In this document: positions 32,238 through 41,990 of the stretch, piece by piece
Layout of the letters: each line of letters begins with the position of its first letter
Position numbering within the stretch: position 1 is the stretch's first letter
Origin: Marivirga tractuosa DSM 4126
Lineage (GTDB): Bacteria > Bacteroidota > Bacteroidia > Cytophagales > Cyclobacteriaceae
Assembly (NCBI RefSeq): GCF_000183425.1
Contig: NC_014759.1
Span: 3,999,001 to 4,063,000 of the forward strand
Length of the DNA: 64,000 nucleotides
Reading direction: 5' to 3'
Made by a program: the position numbers and the translations under genes
Notes under the pieces: model-generated
What the model saw: only the letters and a program-made list of their open reading frames with translations
Databases searched by the model: none
What the model was told of the DNA's origin: nothing

Positions 32238-34637
32238 ATGCTGAAAAATTATATACTAGTTGCTGTTCGGAACATTCTTCGAAATAAAACCATCTCATTT
32301 ATCAATATCTTCGGATTGGCAGTGAGCATGACGGTTTGTTTGCTCTTGATCATCATCGTAGCCGATCAATATTCTTATGATGATTTTCATAGCGATTCTG
32401 ACAAAATCTATCGAGTCATTACAGACCGTGAAAAGCAAAATGACGGCATCTGGAGTACGGCAACCGCCCCTTTTCCTTTGGCGGCTAATTTAAGAGTACA
32501 GCAGGGAGTAGAAGAATTAGCGTTGGTGAAAAACAATTTTGAAGGTACTGCCAAATGGCAACAAGCTGAAATTCCATTTCAAGGACTGTTTGGTAGTAAT
32601 GAAGTCTTTAGCATTTTTAATTTCCCGATGAAATCAGGAAGTGCAAGTGAGGTCCTTTCGCTTCCCAATGCCGTGGTTTTAAGTAATGAAATGGCGGTTA
32701 AATTATTTGGCGAAGCTGATCCCATCGGGCAAACCATAGAAGTAGAAGAAGTAGGGGAATATGTAGTGACAGGCGTACTAGCGGAATTCCCGGGTAAAAC
32801 GCATTTTGATTTTGATATGATGGCTTCCGCTAACGGGCTGCCTTTGCTAGAAAAGGAAGGGAAATTATTAGCCCCTTTAACAGACTGGAATAATGTTTAT
32901 GATAATTATATCTACATCAAAACCACAGAAAATTTTCAGGAAGGTGATTTAGCACCAATTCTGAACAAAGCTTCTATCGATAATTATGATGCAGAAGGTG
33001 ATTATAGCTTTCACTTTAAAATGCAACCGCTTTCAGAAATTACCATGGGTCCACTGCTAAGCAATACCATGGGCTTTGGTTTACCTGCCATTTTTATTTA
33101 TGTCCTTTTGGGATTAGCGCTGGTCGTTATGCTTTCGGCTTGTTTTAACTATGCCAATTTAACCACAGCCAGGGCCATGAACCGAGCCAAGGAAATAGGG
33201 GTGAGGAAAGTGATTGGAGCTGGTAAAAAGCATATCATGGCGCAATTCCTAATGGAGGCCATTATCATTTCCCTCTTTGCTTTTGCCATAGCCGCTCTTT
33301 TAGTAGAGTATCTCCATCCATCGCTTAATTCTATGTTTACTTCGCTGGGAGCGCCAATTCGCTTTGATAAAACCAATTATCTCTATCTATTTTATGTAGG
33401 ATTTGCGGCTTTAACCGGCATTATAGCAGGCATAGTTCCGGCAGTCTTTTTCTCTTCCACTAATGCACTGACAGCGCTTAAGAAATCCATTAACCTAGAA
33501 AACCTGGGTAAGAAAATGGGCATTGCCCGCTTCAGTATCCGAAAAATTTTGGTAGTCATGCAGTTTGCCTTTTCCATTTTCTTTGTAGTGACCATTATTA
33601 CCATTTATCAGCAGATGAATATGGTGTTGACAGCGGATCACGGTTTTAAAAAGGAAAATATTCTGAATGTGAAATTAGATGGTATGCCTTATGAAACCAT
33701 CAAAAATGAATTTAATTCCATATCCAACGTACAAGCCATTTCGGCCACTACGCACATGCCGGCATTGGGCACCAATAATGGCTTTCAAGTAGATTTACCT
33801 AATGAAGAGGATCCCTTATTCATGAGCTATATGGGAGTAGATAATCACTATGTAAATTCCATGGAAATTGAATTAGTAGCCGGAAGGAATTATCCTGAAA
33901 ATATGCCAAATGAAGAGCGCTACATTTTAATTAACGAAAGAGCTGTGGAACGCATCGGCTGGGAGAGTCCGGAAGAGGCCATTGGACAGCTTTTAACAAT
34001 TGAAGATAAGCAGGTGGAGGTCATTGGCGTCTTGAAAGATTTCCATTATGAAAGAATGGATGAAGAAATCGGACCTATGGCATTAAGGTACAAACCAACT
34101 GAAGTGCAAACTATGATTTTGACCATCAATGCTGAGCAGGCCAAAGAAACCCTTTCGCAATTAGAAGCTGCATGGAAAAAGCATACCAACAGGCCGTTTA
34201 ACTACAGCTATTTTGAAGATGATATGAAATTAAGTTATGGCTACTATGCAGCTTTACTTGCTATTCTAGGATATGTAACGATTATCGTGGTTTCATTGGC
34301 TTGCCTTGGACTTTTGGGGATGGTCATTTTCCATATACAAAACAAAACCAAGGAAATCGGGATCAGAAAAACCCTCGGAGCAGAAGCCTGGAACATCACC
34401 ATGACGGTAAGCAAGAGCTTTATTATCCTCATAGGAATTTCCTATTTGATAGCGGGTCCGCTAGCCTACTTTGTGAATGTCAGTTGGCTAAAAATGAATG
34501 CTTACAAAATAGATTTTGGAATCGGGACAATAGCCATTGGCTTTCTAATGGTGTTGGCTGTAGTAGCAATGACTATTGGTAGTCAGGTTTACAAAGCCTT
34601 AAAAATCAATCCTGTGGAGTCATTGAAGAATGAATAA
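32238..34637 (+). CDS. FtsX/MacB-type ABC permease 1
   Basis: 799 aa. Layout: an N-terminal helix (FINIFGLAVSMTVCLLLIII), a periplasmic MacB-like domain (residues 45-285), an FtsX helix triplet starting AIFIYVLLGLALVVMLSACFN with the coupling segment KEIGVRKVIGAGKKHIMAQF, then a second helix, a second periplasmic domain and a second triplet with KEIGIRKTLGA. It is thus an internally duplicated permease able to act as a pseudo-dimer. It ends in NPVESLKNE, as do its five paralogues in variant form. It probably works with the ATPase at 31050. Substrate unknown. Confidence 0.9.
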   Translation: MLKNYILVAVRNILRNKTISFINIFGLAVSMTVCLLLIIIVADQYSYDDFHSDSDKIYRVITDREKQNDGIWSTATAPFPLAANLRVQQGVEELALVKNNFEGTAKWQQAEIPFQGLFGSNEVFSIFNFPMKSGSASEVLSLPNAVVLSNEMAVKLFGEADPIGQTIEVEEVGEYVVTGVLAEFPGKTHFDFDMMASANGLPLLEKEGKLLAPLTDWNNVYDNYIYIKTTENFQEGDLAPILNKASIDNYDAEGDYSFHFKMQPLSEITMGPLLSNTMGFGLPAIFIYVLLGLALVVMLSACFNYANLTTARAMNRAKEIGVRKVIGAGKKHIMAQFLMEAIIISLFAFAIAALLVEYLHPSLNSMFTSLGAPIRFDKTNYLYLFYVGFAALTGIIAGIVPAVFFSSTNALTALKKSINLENLGKKMGIARFSIRKILVVMQFAFSIFFVVTIITIYQQMNMVLTADHGFKKENILNVKLDGMPYETIKNEFNSISNVQAISATTHMPALGTNNGFQVDLPNEEDPLFMSYMGVDNHYVNSMEIELVAGRNYPENMPNEERYILINERAVERIGWESPEEAIGQLLTIEDKQVEVIGVLKDFHYERMDEEIGPMALRYKPTEVQTMILTINAEQAKETLSQLEAAWKKHTNRPFNYSYFEDDMKLSYGYYAALLAILGYVTIIVVSLACLGLLGMVIFHIQNKTKEIGIRKTLGAEAWNITMTVSKSFIILIGISYLIAGPLAYFVNVSWLKMNAYKIDFGIGTIAIGFLMVLAVVAMTIGSQVYKALKINPVESLKNE

Positions 34638-34654
34638 ACAAAATATTTGAACTC

Positions 34655-37048
34655 ATGCTAAAAAACTATATAAAAATCGCCTTTCGAAACTTGTGGAAGA
34701 ATAAGACCTATTCTGTCATCAATATTGTGGGACTGACGCTGGGTATTACTTGCAGCAGTATGCTATTCATGCTGGTGATTGATGAGTTTTCTTATGACAG
34801 TATGTACGATCAAAAGGACAGACTTTACAGACTGATTGAGATTAATACGAGTCCTGAAGGAGAACGAGAATTCGGTATGGTGCCAGGGCCAACTGGTAAA
34901 GCCTTGAGTGATGATTACGAGGAAATTGAGGATTATACGCAATTATATAAGTTTGGAGGTCAAATAGTGTTTCAACACAATGAGGAAGCCTACGAAGAGC
35001 GCGATTACTACTTTGCAGAGCCGAATTTCTTTGAACTGTTTAATTTAGAATGGATAGCCGGAGATCCCGCTACGGCTCTCGAGAAACCTTTTGCGGTAGT
35101 TATAAATGAGGAATGGGCTATGAAGTTGTTTGGCACTACTGATGCATTGGGTAAAACTTTGCAGTCTGGCGGAGAAACGGATTTTTTGGTGACTGGTGTC
35201 ATTAAAGACTTACCGCAAAACTCGCATATTCAATATAAAATATTGGTGGGGATCCCCACTGGCATGGAGTTTTATAAGCAAATATCCACCAGTTGGGACC
35301 GATACGGTGCATATACCTATCTGCTGCTGAATGAAAATGCACAGCCGGAAAGTATTCACCAAAAAATGGAGGGTTTCGTAGCCAGTCATTTTGAAAAACC
35401 GGAGGAACATGATTTCTATTTACAAGCGCTTCCTGATATTCATTTTAATTCGGCCTCAATTGAATATGGTGTTGATACCAATAAAGGAGAAATCACTTAC
35501 GTCTATATTTTCATGGCAATCGGGATTTTTATGCTCCTAATTGCTTGCATTAATTATATGAATCTGGCAACAGCCAAAGCCCTGGATAGAGGCAAAGAAG
35601 TTGGCATTCGAAAAGTTTCCGGTGCTTTCCAACACCAGTTGGTCACACAATTCCTTTCCGAGTCAACCTTAATGGCATTTATCGCTTTCATTCTGTCCTT
35701 TTTTCTAGTAGATCTGCTATTACCTATTTTCAATTCTTTCACCGACAAAAATTTCGTTTTTAATCTAGACACTGTCGGCACTATTTTCTTACTCATATTA
35801 GGTGTTACTGTGGTGGTTGGCCTTCTATCAGGAAGCTATCCTGCTATTCTGATGTCACGCCTAAAAACTACCTACATCTTAAAAGGAGCCATGCAAACCG
35901 GCAAGGGAAGCGTTGCGCTTCGAAAAGTATTGGTCAGCACTCAGTTTACATTATCCATAGTGATGATCATTGCCACATTGGTAGCTTATCGACAGTTGCA
36001 ATATATCCAAGATGTTCCCTTAGGTTTTGAGAATGAACAAATGCTGATTGTTGATATCAATAATGGCGAAGTAAGACAACGTTTTGAAACCATTAAAGCC
36101 GAGTATGCTAATTCTCCTTATGTGGAAGGGGTTGCCGTTTCCTCAAGGGTACCGGGTGAGTGGAAATCCATACAAGAAATCTATACCAAGAACTTTGGAA
36201 GTGCGGATTCTATGAAAATGAATTATATCGGATTTGATGAAGATATGATTGATTTATACAAAATGGAATTGACTGCAGGAGCAAATTTCACAGGAAATAA
36301 ATCGGTTGATTCATTGCATATCATTATTAACGAAACAGCTGTTCAAACCTTAGGACTGGAAGATCCCATTGGTAAATATTTGGAGCTAAGTGATGATGGA
36401 ACCCGTCAGCAATTACAAATAGCAGGCGTGGTGAAAGATTTCAACTTTCAATCTTTGCACAACGAAGTGGGGCCAATGATTTTGGGATTTAGATCCAATC
36501 CATTTCAAAGTATCGATTACTTTTCATTAAAATTTAATTCTGAACATACAGAGGAAGTCCTTGCGCATGCGGATAAAGTACATAAGATGTTCGATACTTT
36601 CTCTTCCATGGAATACCATTTTCTCGATGAGCAATGGGCAGCATTTTATAAAGAAGATAGGAGAGTAAGCAATGTATTTGCTATTGGTGGAGGAGTCACC
36701 ATTTTCATCGCCTGTCTAGGATTATTTGGCCTGGCCTCATTCATCATTCAGCAACGTACCAAAGAAATTGGTATTCGCAAGGTGTTGGGAGCAAATGTAA
36801 CCAACATAGTGGGTTTACTTTCGAAAGATTTCTTAAAACTCATCTTGATTTCCATTTTGATTGCTGTTCCAATTGCATGGTATGCCATGGAAAGCTGGTT
36901 ACAAGATTTCGCTTACAGAATTGATGTAAGCTGGTGGATATTTGCGCTTTCAGGTTTTGTGGTCCTGGCTATTGCATTTTTCACCATCAGCATTCAATCC
37001 TTAAAGGTTGCTTTTACTAATCCTGTGGATTCATTGAAGAGAGAATGA
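34655..37048 (+). CDS. FtsX/MacB-type ABC permease 2
   Basis: 797 aa, 17 bases after permease 1 and certainly cotranscribed with it. It has the same duplicated layout: NLWKNKTYSVINIVGLTLGI at the start, first triplet from TYVYIFMAIGIFMLLIACINYMNLATAKA with KEVGIRKVSGA, second triplet from VFAIGGGVTIFIACLGLFGLASFII with KEIGIRKVLGA, and the C-terminal NPVDSLKRE. The periplasmic domains differ widely from those of permease 1, which suggests different substrates or partners rather than a recent duplication. Confidence 0.9.
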   Translation: MLKNYIKIAFRNLWKNKTYSVINIVGLTLGITCSSMLFMLVIDEFSYDSMYDQKDRLYRLIEINTSPEGEREFGMVPGPTGKALSDDYEEIEDYTQLYKFGGQIVFQHNEEAYEERDYYFAEPNFFELFNLEWIAGDPATALEKPFAVVINEEWAMKLFGTTDALGKTLQSGGETDFLVTGVIKDLPQNSHIQYKILVGIPTGMEFYKQISTSWDRYGAYTYLLLNENAQPESIHQKMEGFVASHFEKPEEHDFYLQALPDIHFNSASIEYGVDTNKGEITYVYIFMAIGIFMLLIACINYMNLATAKALDRGKEVGIRKVSGAFQHQLVTQFLSESTLMAFIAFILSFFLVDLLLPIFNSFTDKNFVFNLDTVGTIFLLILGVTVVVGLLSGSYPAILMSRLKTTYILKGAMQTGKGSVALRKVLVSTQFTLSIVMIIATLVAYRQLQYIQDVPLGFENEQMLIVDINNGEVRQRFETIKAEYANSPYVEGVAVSSRVPGEWKSIQEIYTKNFGSADSMKMNYIGFDEDMIDLYKMELTAGANFTGNKSVDSLHIIINETAVQTLGLEDPIGKYLELSDDGTRQQLQIAGVVKDFNFQSLHNEVGPMILGFRSNPFQSIDYFSLKFNSEHTEEVLAHADKVHKMFDTFSSMEYHFLDEQWAAFYKEDRRVSNVFAIGGGVTIFIACLGLFGLASFIIQQRTKEIGIRKVLGANVTNIVGLLSKDFLKLILISILIAVPIAWYAMESWLQDFAYRIDVSWWIFALSGFVVLAIAFFTISIQSLKVAFTNPVDSLKRE

Positions 37049-37084
37049 TGTAGTTAACTGTTTCACAGGCTAAACACAAACACT

Positions 37085-39463
37085 ATGATAGCTAATTATT
37101 TAAAACACGCGCTAAGGTACATATTGAAGTATAAGGTATTCTCGCTGATCAATATTGGCGGGTTAATTATATCCTTACTAAGCTGTGCTATCATACTAAA
37201 CTTTGTGTTGTATGAATATTCATACGATAAAATGGAAAGCAGAGAAGGGGAGATCTATAGGGTAAATCTCTTACGCAAAAAGACAGATCAACGGCATGCC
37301 GCTATTGGACCTCCCATGGGGCCAGCACTACAAAGAGACTTTGCAGAAGTGGAAAAGGCAGTAAGGCTTAGACATGCTGATAATATTTTAGTAAGCCTCG
37401 AAAATGATGAATTTTATGAAACCAAAGTGTTTTATGCCGATTCCGGATTTTTTGAGTTCTTTCCTTATCAATTTGTTGAATTAGCTCATCCTAATCCAAT
37501 AGACGAAATTAATACAGTGGTTTTGTCGGAGACATTAGCCCATAAATATTTTGGTGAGGAGTCTGCTTTAGGGAAAACCATTCGAATTGATAATGAGAAG
37601 GATTTCAAGATAACTGGAGTGGTGGAGAAGCCCAAAACTCCACAGCATTTGCAGTTTGATATGATTCTTTCTTTCTCATCTTTTGAAGTCCCTTATGGCT
37701 ATCCTGTTACCCTGGCTACCTGGGGATGGACGTCCTTTCCTACTTATGTGCGCTTAGTAGAGCAAACCAATCCAAGCACATTCAATGAAAAATTGAACAG
37801 TTTTATAGCAAGACATATGGGAGAGGATGTTAGTGAAAATATCAGCCTTGAAGCACAAGCCATTCAGGACATTCATTTAAATTCTGAAAATATATCAGAG
37901 CGAGATGGCACGGCTCCTAAAGGGAGTAAAAGTCAGATCAGGATTTTGATTGTTGTGGCATTGGCAATTCTGGGCTTATCCATTTTTAATTTTGTCAATC
38001 TTTCTACTGCCTTGTCCATCAAAAGAATTAAGGAAGTCGGAATCAGGAAAGTATTGGGAGCTAATAAGTTTAGTATTTTCAGACAGTTTGTGTTTGAATC
38101 CATAGTGCTTGTTTTTATTGCTACTTTGGTGGCAGTCGCATTGTTATTATTGTTTGGGGAAAAATTTAATCAGATTTTCGAAGCGCCATTATATATCAAT
38201 CAGTACCTATTTGAATATTGGTATTGGGTGATCCTTTTTAGCGTGGCACTCGGATTATTGGCAGGTTCTTATCCCGCTAAAATCATTGCTCGCTTTTCAG
38301 CTTCAGAAACCTTAAGCAGTGCTTCGGTGAAAGTGAGCAGCCCTTCAGGGGTGAAGTCTGTTTTGGTAGGGCTACAATATTTTATCACTATCGGGTTGAT
38401 TATTGGCAGCATAACCGTTGGCCGACAGATGCATTATTTAACCCAAAAAGATCTGGGGTATGAAAATGAAAATATCATAGTGCTGAAGGTAGACGGCCCT
38501 TCATTAACTCAGAATTACGAGACGATCAGACAAAAATTATTGCAGAATGCATCTGTCATAAATGTGACTTCCACAGGAAATATGTTTGATGGACTGAATG
38601 GCAGTGTGCCGGTTTATCTTAAGGAGAATAGTGAAGAGTCCTTTCGAATTAGCCTTCTTTCTGCCAATTATAATTTCCTGGAAACAATGGAGATTCCCCT
38701 TTTAGCTGGTCGTGATTTTTCCTCTCTATATGCTAACGATTCTACTTCCTTTATCATTAATAAGGCTGCAGCTGATATGCTGCAAATTGGCAATGATGAG
38801 CTAGGGAAAGAGATCGTGCTCAATGATGTTTGGGAAGGCGAGCTAATCGGCATTACAGAAAACTTTCACTTTGCCAGTTTGCATGAGAATATACAGCCTA
38901 TCATCTTATTTTTTCCAAGATCATTTGATGACAGAATTTTTGTAAGGCTGAATACGGATGATTATCAATCCGCTATCAGTGCCATTAACGCGGATTTCAG
39001 TGAGGTTTTTCCTAATCTACCATTTGATTATAAGTTTCTGCAAGAGCATGTCAACGGACTTTATAAAAGTGACAAGCTATTTGCCAACTCCATTTACTTC
39101 TTTTCAGCCATTGCACTAATACTGGCTTGTTTAGGCTTGTACGCTATCATTTCATTTCAAATTGAAACCAGACAAAAGGAGTTAAGCATCAGGAAAATAT
39201 TAGGCGCATCCGACTGGAAAATAGCCTACTCTTTAATTAAGCAGTTTGTTCTGTTTATTACAGTTGCGGGTGTTTTGGCTATTCCGCTGTCCATAGTTTC
39301 AGTCCAAAAATGGTTGGAAGGATTTGCATATCGCATCAATGTTAATGCTTTCGATGTGATTATAGCCATCATCATTATTATTTCAATAACGCTATTGTCG
39401 CTAAGCCACAAGCTTTTTAAAGCGATCAATACGAGTCCATTAAAATATATAAAGGATAATTAA
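37085..39463 (+). CDS. FtsX/MacB-type ABC permease 3
   Basis: 792 aa, 36 bases after permease 2. It is the most divergent of the first five: the first triplet reads QIRILIVVALAILGLSIFNFVNLSTALS with KEVGIRKVLGANKFSIFRQF, and the second has KELSIRKILGASDWKIAYSL. The tail is SPLKYIKDN instead of NPxxSLKxE. The periplasmic parts contain the typical VFYADSGFFEFFPYQF and GVVEKPKTPQHLQFD segments of this class. Function as for its neighbours; substrate unknown. Confidence 0.88.
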   Translation: MIANYLKHALRYILKYKVFSLINIGGLIISLLSCAIILNFVLYEYSYDKMESREGEIYRVNLLRKKTDQRHAAIGPPMGPALQRDFAEVEKAVRLRHADNILVSLENDEFYETKVFYADSGFFEFFPYQFVELAHPNPIDEINTVVLSETLAHKYFGEESALGKTIRIDNEKDFKITGVVEKPKTPQHLQFDMILSFSSFEVPYGYPVTLATWGWTSFPTYVRLVEQTNPSTFNEKLNSFIARHMGEDVSENISLEAQAIQDIHLNSENISERDGTAPKGSKSQIRILIVVALAILGLSIFNFVNLSTALSIKRIKEVGIRKVLGANKFSIFRQFVFESIVLVFIATLVAVALLLLFGEKFNQIFEAPLYINQYLFEYWYWVILFSVALGLLAGSYPAKIIARFSASETLSSASVKVSSPSGVKSVLVGLQYFITIGLIIGSITVGRQMHYLTQKDLGYENENIIVLKVDGPSLTQNYETIRQKLLQNASVINVTSTGNMFDGLNGSVPVYLKENSEESFRISLLSANYNFLETMEIPLLAGRDFSSLYANDSTSFIINKAAADMLQIGNDELGKEIVLNDVWEGELIGITENFHFASLHENIQPIILFFPRSFDDRIFVRLNTDDYQSAISAINADFSEVFPNLPFDYKFLQEHVNGLYKSDKLFANSIYFFSAIALILACLGLYAIISFQIETRQKELSIRKILGASDWKIAYSLIKQFVLFITVAGVLAIPLSIVSVQKWLEGFAYRINVNAFDVIIAIIIIISITLLSLSHKLFKAINTSPLKYIKDN

Positions 39464-39511
39464 TAAAAAGGGTAGAATCAATAGAAGGGAATCATCCAAA
39501 AAATAGAACTC

Positions 39512-41965
39512 ATGATAAAGAATTACTTTAAAATCGCCATTCGAAATTTAATCAAGCACAAATTATATACAGCCATTAATCTCTTTGGTCTGTCTTTGGG
39601 CTTAGGTGTTAGTATTTTGTTGTTTTTATTCATTCAAAATGAATTTTCTTTTGATGACTTTCATAATAATGGAGATCGAATAGGACGTGTATTATGGGAG
39701 GAAGAAGTGCAGCCGGGAGAAGTTTCTATTTCTGCATCAGGTCCAATGGCAGCTCCCAATGCAATAAAAGCGAGTTTTGAAGAGGTGGCAGGTACTACCC
39801 ATCTGATTCAAACGTCTAATTTATCAAAAAGAAAAGAGCAGAATGCTATTTTACAAGAGACTACTATAGTGGGGTCGGATTTCCTCAAAATGTTTTCTTT
39901 TCCGGTCCTAAAAGGCGATAAAAATCCCTTAAATGAAAAGTATTCTATTGCCATCACTGAAAGCACAGCCAGGAAATTTTTTGGAGCTGAGGATCCGATC
40001 GGGACAACTTTAATGATTCAATTAGGGAAAGATTTTGAAACTTATGAGGTAAAAACAGTTCTCAAGGATCTACCCAATAACTCGAGTCTCAATTTTGGAC
40101 TTTTAATGTCAGACTTAAATCTTTCTACTTATATAGGTCCAAATGGACTGGACAGTTGGTTCAATACCTATGGAGAAAGTTATGTTTGGCTTAAGGAGGG
40201 GCATGATTTAAAAGAGTTGGAGGAAAAACTTCCTAGTATGATTGTTAACGCCATCGGACAGGAGCAGCACGATGAAAGTAGCTATGCTTTGTATTTGCAA
40301 CCGATCCAAGAGGCTCACTTAAATGCTGACATAAGTGGTGGCAGTATGGCTGTTACCGATCCTCAATTATTATGGATTTTATTTAGTGTTGCCGTGATGA
40401 TTATGCTGATTGCTTGTATAAATTTCACAACACTAGCCATTGGCAGATCTGCAACGCGAGCTAAAGAAGTAGGCGTAAGAAAGACCATGGGGGCTGTGTA
40501 TAAGCAGTTATTCGGTCAGTTTATGACGGAATCTATGATTATCTCTTTTCTTTCTACCGTTTTAGGAATATTTATAGCTCATTTACTACTGCCTGTTTTT
40601 AACGATTTATTTGCTAAGTCCTTGGTGATCAGTTATTCCATCAATCAAATTTTGATTATAGTCGGTTTAATGTTAGTGATCACGTTGATAGCCGGCTCTT
40701 ATCCCGCACTGTTTCTTTCCAAGCTACAACCTGTAAATGTATTAAAGGGGAGATTGAGCATTAGTTTTGGAAAAAATAACTTACGGAGGACACTGGTAGG
40801 GGTTCAGTTTTTCATCTCATTATTTTTAGTGGCTTGCACGATTGTCATGTATCAGCAAATGAATACCATTAATAACTACGATTTAGGGTTCTCTCCCAAT
40901 AACATTATAGAAGTAAAAGTGCCTTTAGTTTCTTCCGGCGGTGGATTTGGATCGGGTATCAAGATGTCGTTTGAAAAGGCAGATCGTTACAAACAGGCTA
41001 TTAAAAGCAGAGCAGGGATTGAAAATGCAGGAATAGCTATGAGCACCTATGGTAATAATAGCTGGTGGAATGCCGGATTTCCTAAAGAGGATGGTAGTAC
41101 TTTTTACTATCGTTTTAATATTGTAGATGCTGATTATGCTGATGTAGTAGGCTATAAAATTAAGGAAGGAAGAAACTTATCAACTGAATTTCCTTCGGAC
41201 AGCTCTGCTTTTCTGATTAATGAAACTTTTGCCAAGGTCGCTAATATGGAAAATCCTTTACAGGCACAGGTAGGAAGCCCTGGAAGTTATGATAATCATA
41301 GGATTGTAGGGGTTGTGGAGGATTTTCATCATGCTGCTTTGTATTCTGAGATAGAGCCAGTCATGATGGCCATGAGCCCCGATGTAGGTCTTTCTGGTAT
41401 CAATACCTTGAATATTCCAGGAGGAATGAGCCCTACCGTCTTTGTAAAAATATCATCTAATAATTATCAAGCTATTATAGAGAACCTCAATACCGAATGG
41501 AAGAAGTTATTTCCGGATGAGCCTTTTGATTACCAATTTTTTGATGAATCTATTCAACAACAATATGAAGCAGATCAAAGGTTAAGTAAAATGATAGCGA
41601 CTGCCTCGATTATTGCAATCTTAATTGCTTCTATGGGACTTTTTGCGCTGGCCTCACTTGCGATTACTGGACGCATGAAAGAAATAGGTATTCGAAAAGT
41701 GATGGGAGCTTCGGCTTTCAATATCTCCTTTATGTTTAATAAGGAATTTTTAAAAATTACCCTAATAGGAATTGTGTTGGCCATGCCTTTTAGCTATTGG
41801 CTGATGAATAAATGGTTGGAACAGTTTGAGGTGAAATCAACACCTGGTGCGGATATTTTCATTGCAACGGTTATGATCGGAGTGATCTTCACCATTATAA
41901 TCGTGTCTTTCCAAACCATGCGGGCAAGTTTCATGAACCCAGTGAAGAGTTTGAAAGAAGAATAA
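39512..41965 (+). CDS. FtsX/MacB-type ABC permease 4
   Basis: 817 aa, the longest of the six, 48 bases after permease 3. Start IKNYFKIAIRNLIKHKLYTA, first triplet from LLWILFSVAVMIMLIACINFTTLAIGRS with KEVGVRKTMGAVYKQLFGQF, second from MIATASIIAILIASMGLFALASLAI with KEIGIRKVMGASAFNISFMF, tail NPVKSLKEE. A Gly-rich insertion (SSGGGFGSGIK) opens the second periplasmic domain and is absent from the paralogues. Confidence 0.9.
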   Translation: MIKNYFKIAIRNLIKHKLYTAINLFGLSLGLGVSILLFLFIQNEFSFDDFHNNGDRIGRVLWEEEVQPGEVSISASGPMAAPNAIKASFEEVAGTTHLIQTSNLSKRKEQNAILQETTIVGSDFLKMFSFPVLKGDKNPLNEKYSIAITESTARKFFGAEDPIGTTLMIQLGKDFETYEVKTVLKDLPNNSSLNFGLLMSDLNLSTYIGPNGLDSWFNTYGESYVWLKEGHDLKELEEKLPSMIVNAIGQEQHDESSYALYLQPIQEAHLNADISGGSMAVTDPQLLWILFSVAVMIMLIACINFTTLAIGRSATRAKEVGVRKTMGAVYKQLFGQFMTESMIISFLSTVLGIFIAHLLLPVFNDLFAKSLVISYSINQILIIVGLMLVITLIAGSYPALFLSKLQPVNVLKGRLSISFGKNNLRRTLVGVQFFISLFLVACTIVMYQQMNTINNYDLGFSPNNIIEVKVPLVSSGGGFGSGIKMSFEKADRYKQAIKSRAGIENAGIAMSTYGNNSWWNAGFPKEDGSTFYYRFNIVDADYADVVGYKIKEGRNLSTEFPSDSSAFLINETFAKVANMENPLQAQVGSPGSYDNHRIVGVVEDFHHAALYSEIEPVMMAMSPDVGLSGINTLNIPGGMSPTVFVKISSNNYQAIIENLNTEWKKLFPDEPFDYQFFDESIQQQYEADQRLSKMIATASIIAILIASMGLFALASLAITGRMKEIGIRKVMGASAFNISFMFNKEFLKITLIGIVLAMPFSYWLMNKWLEQFEVKSTPGADIFIATVMIGVIFTIIIVSFQTMRASFMNPVKSLKEE

Positions 41966-41990
41966 TAAAACGCATCTAAAGCAAAAGAAA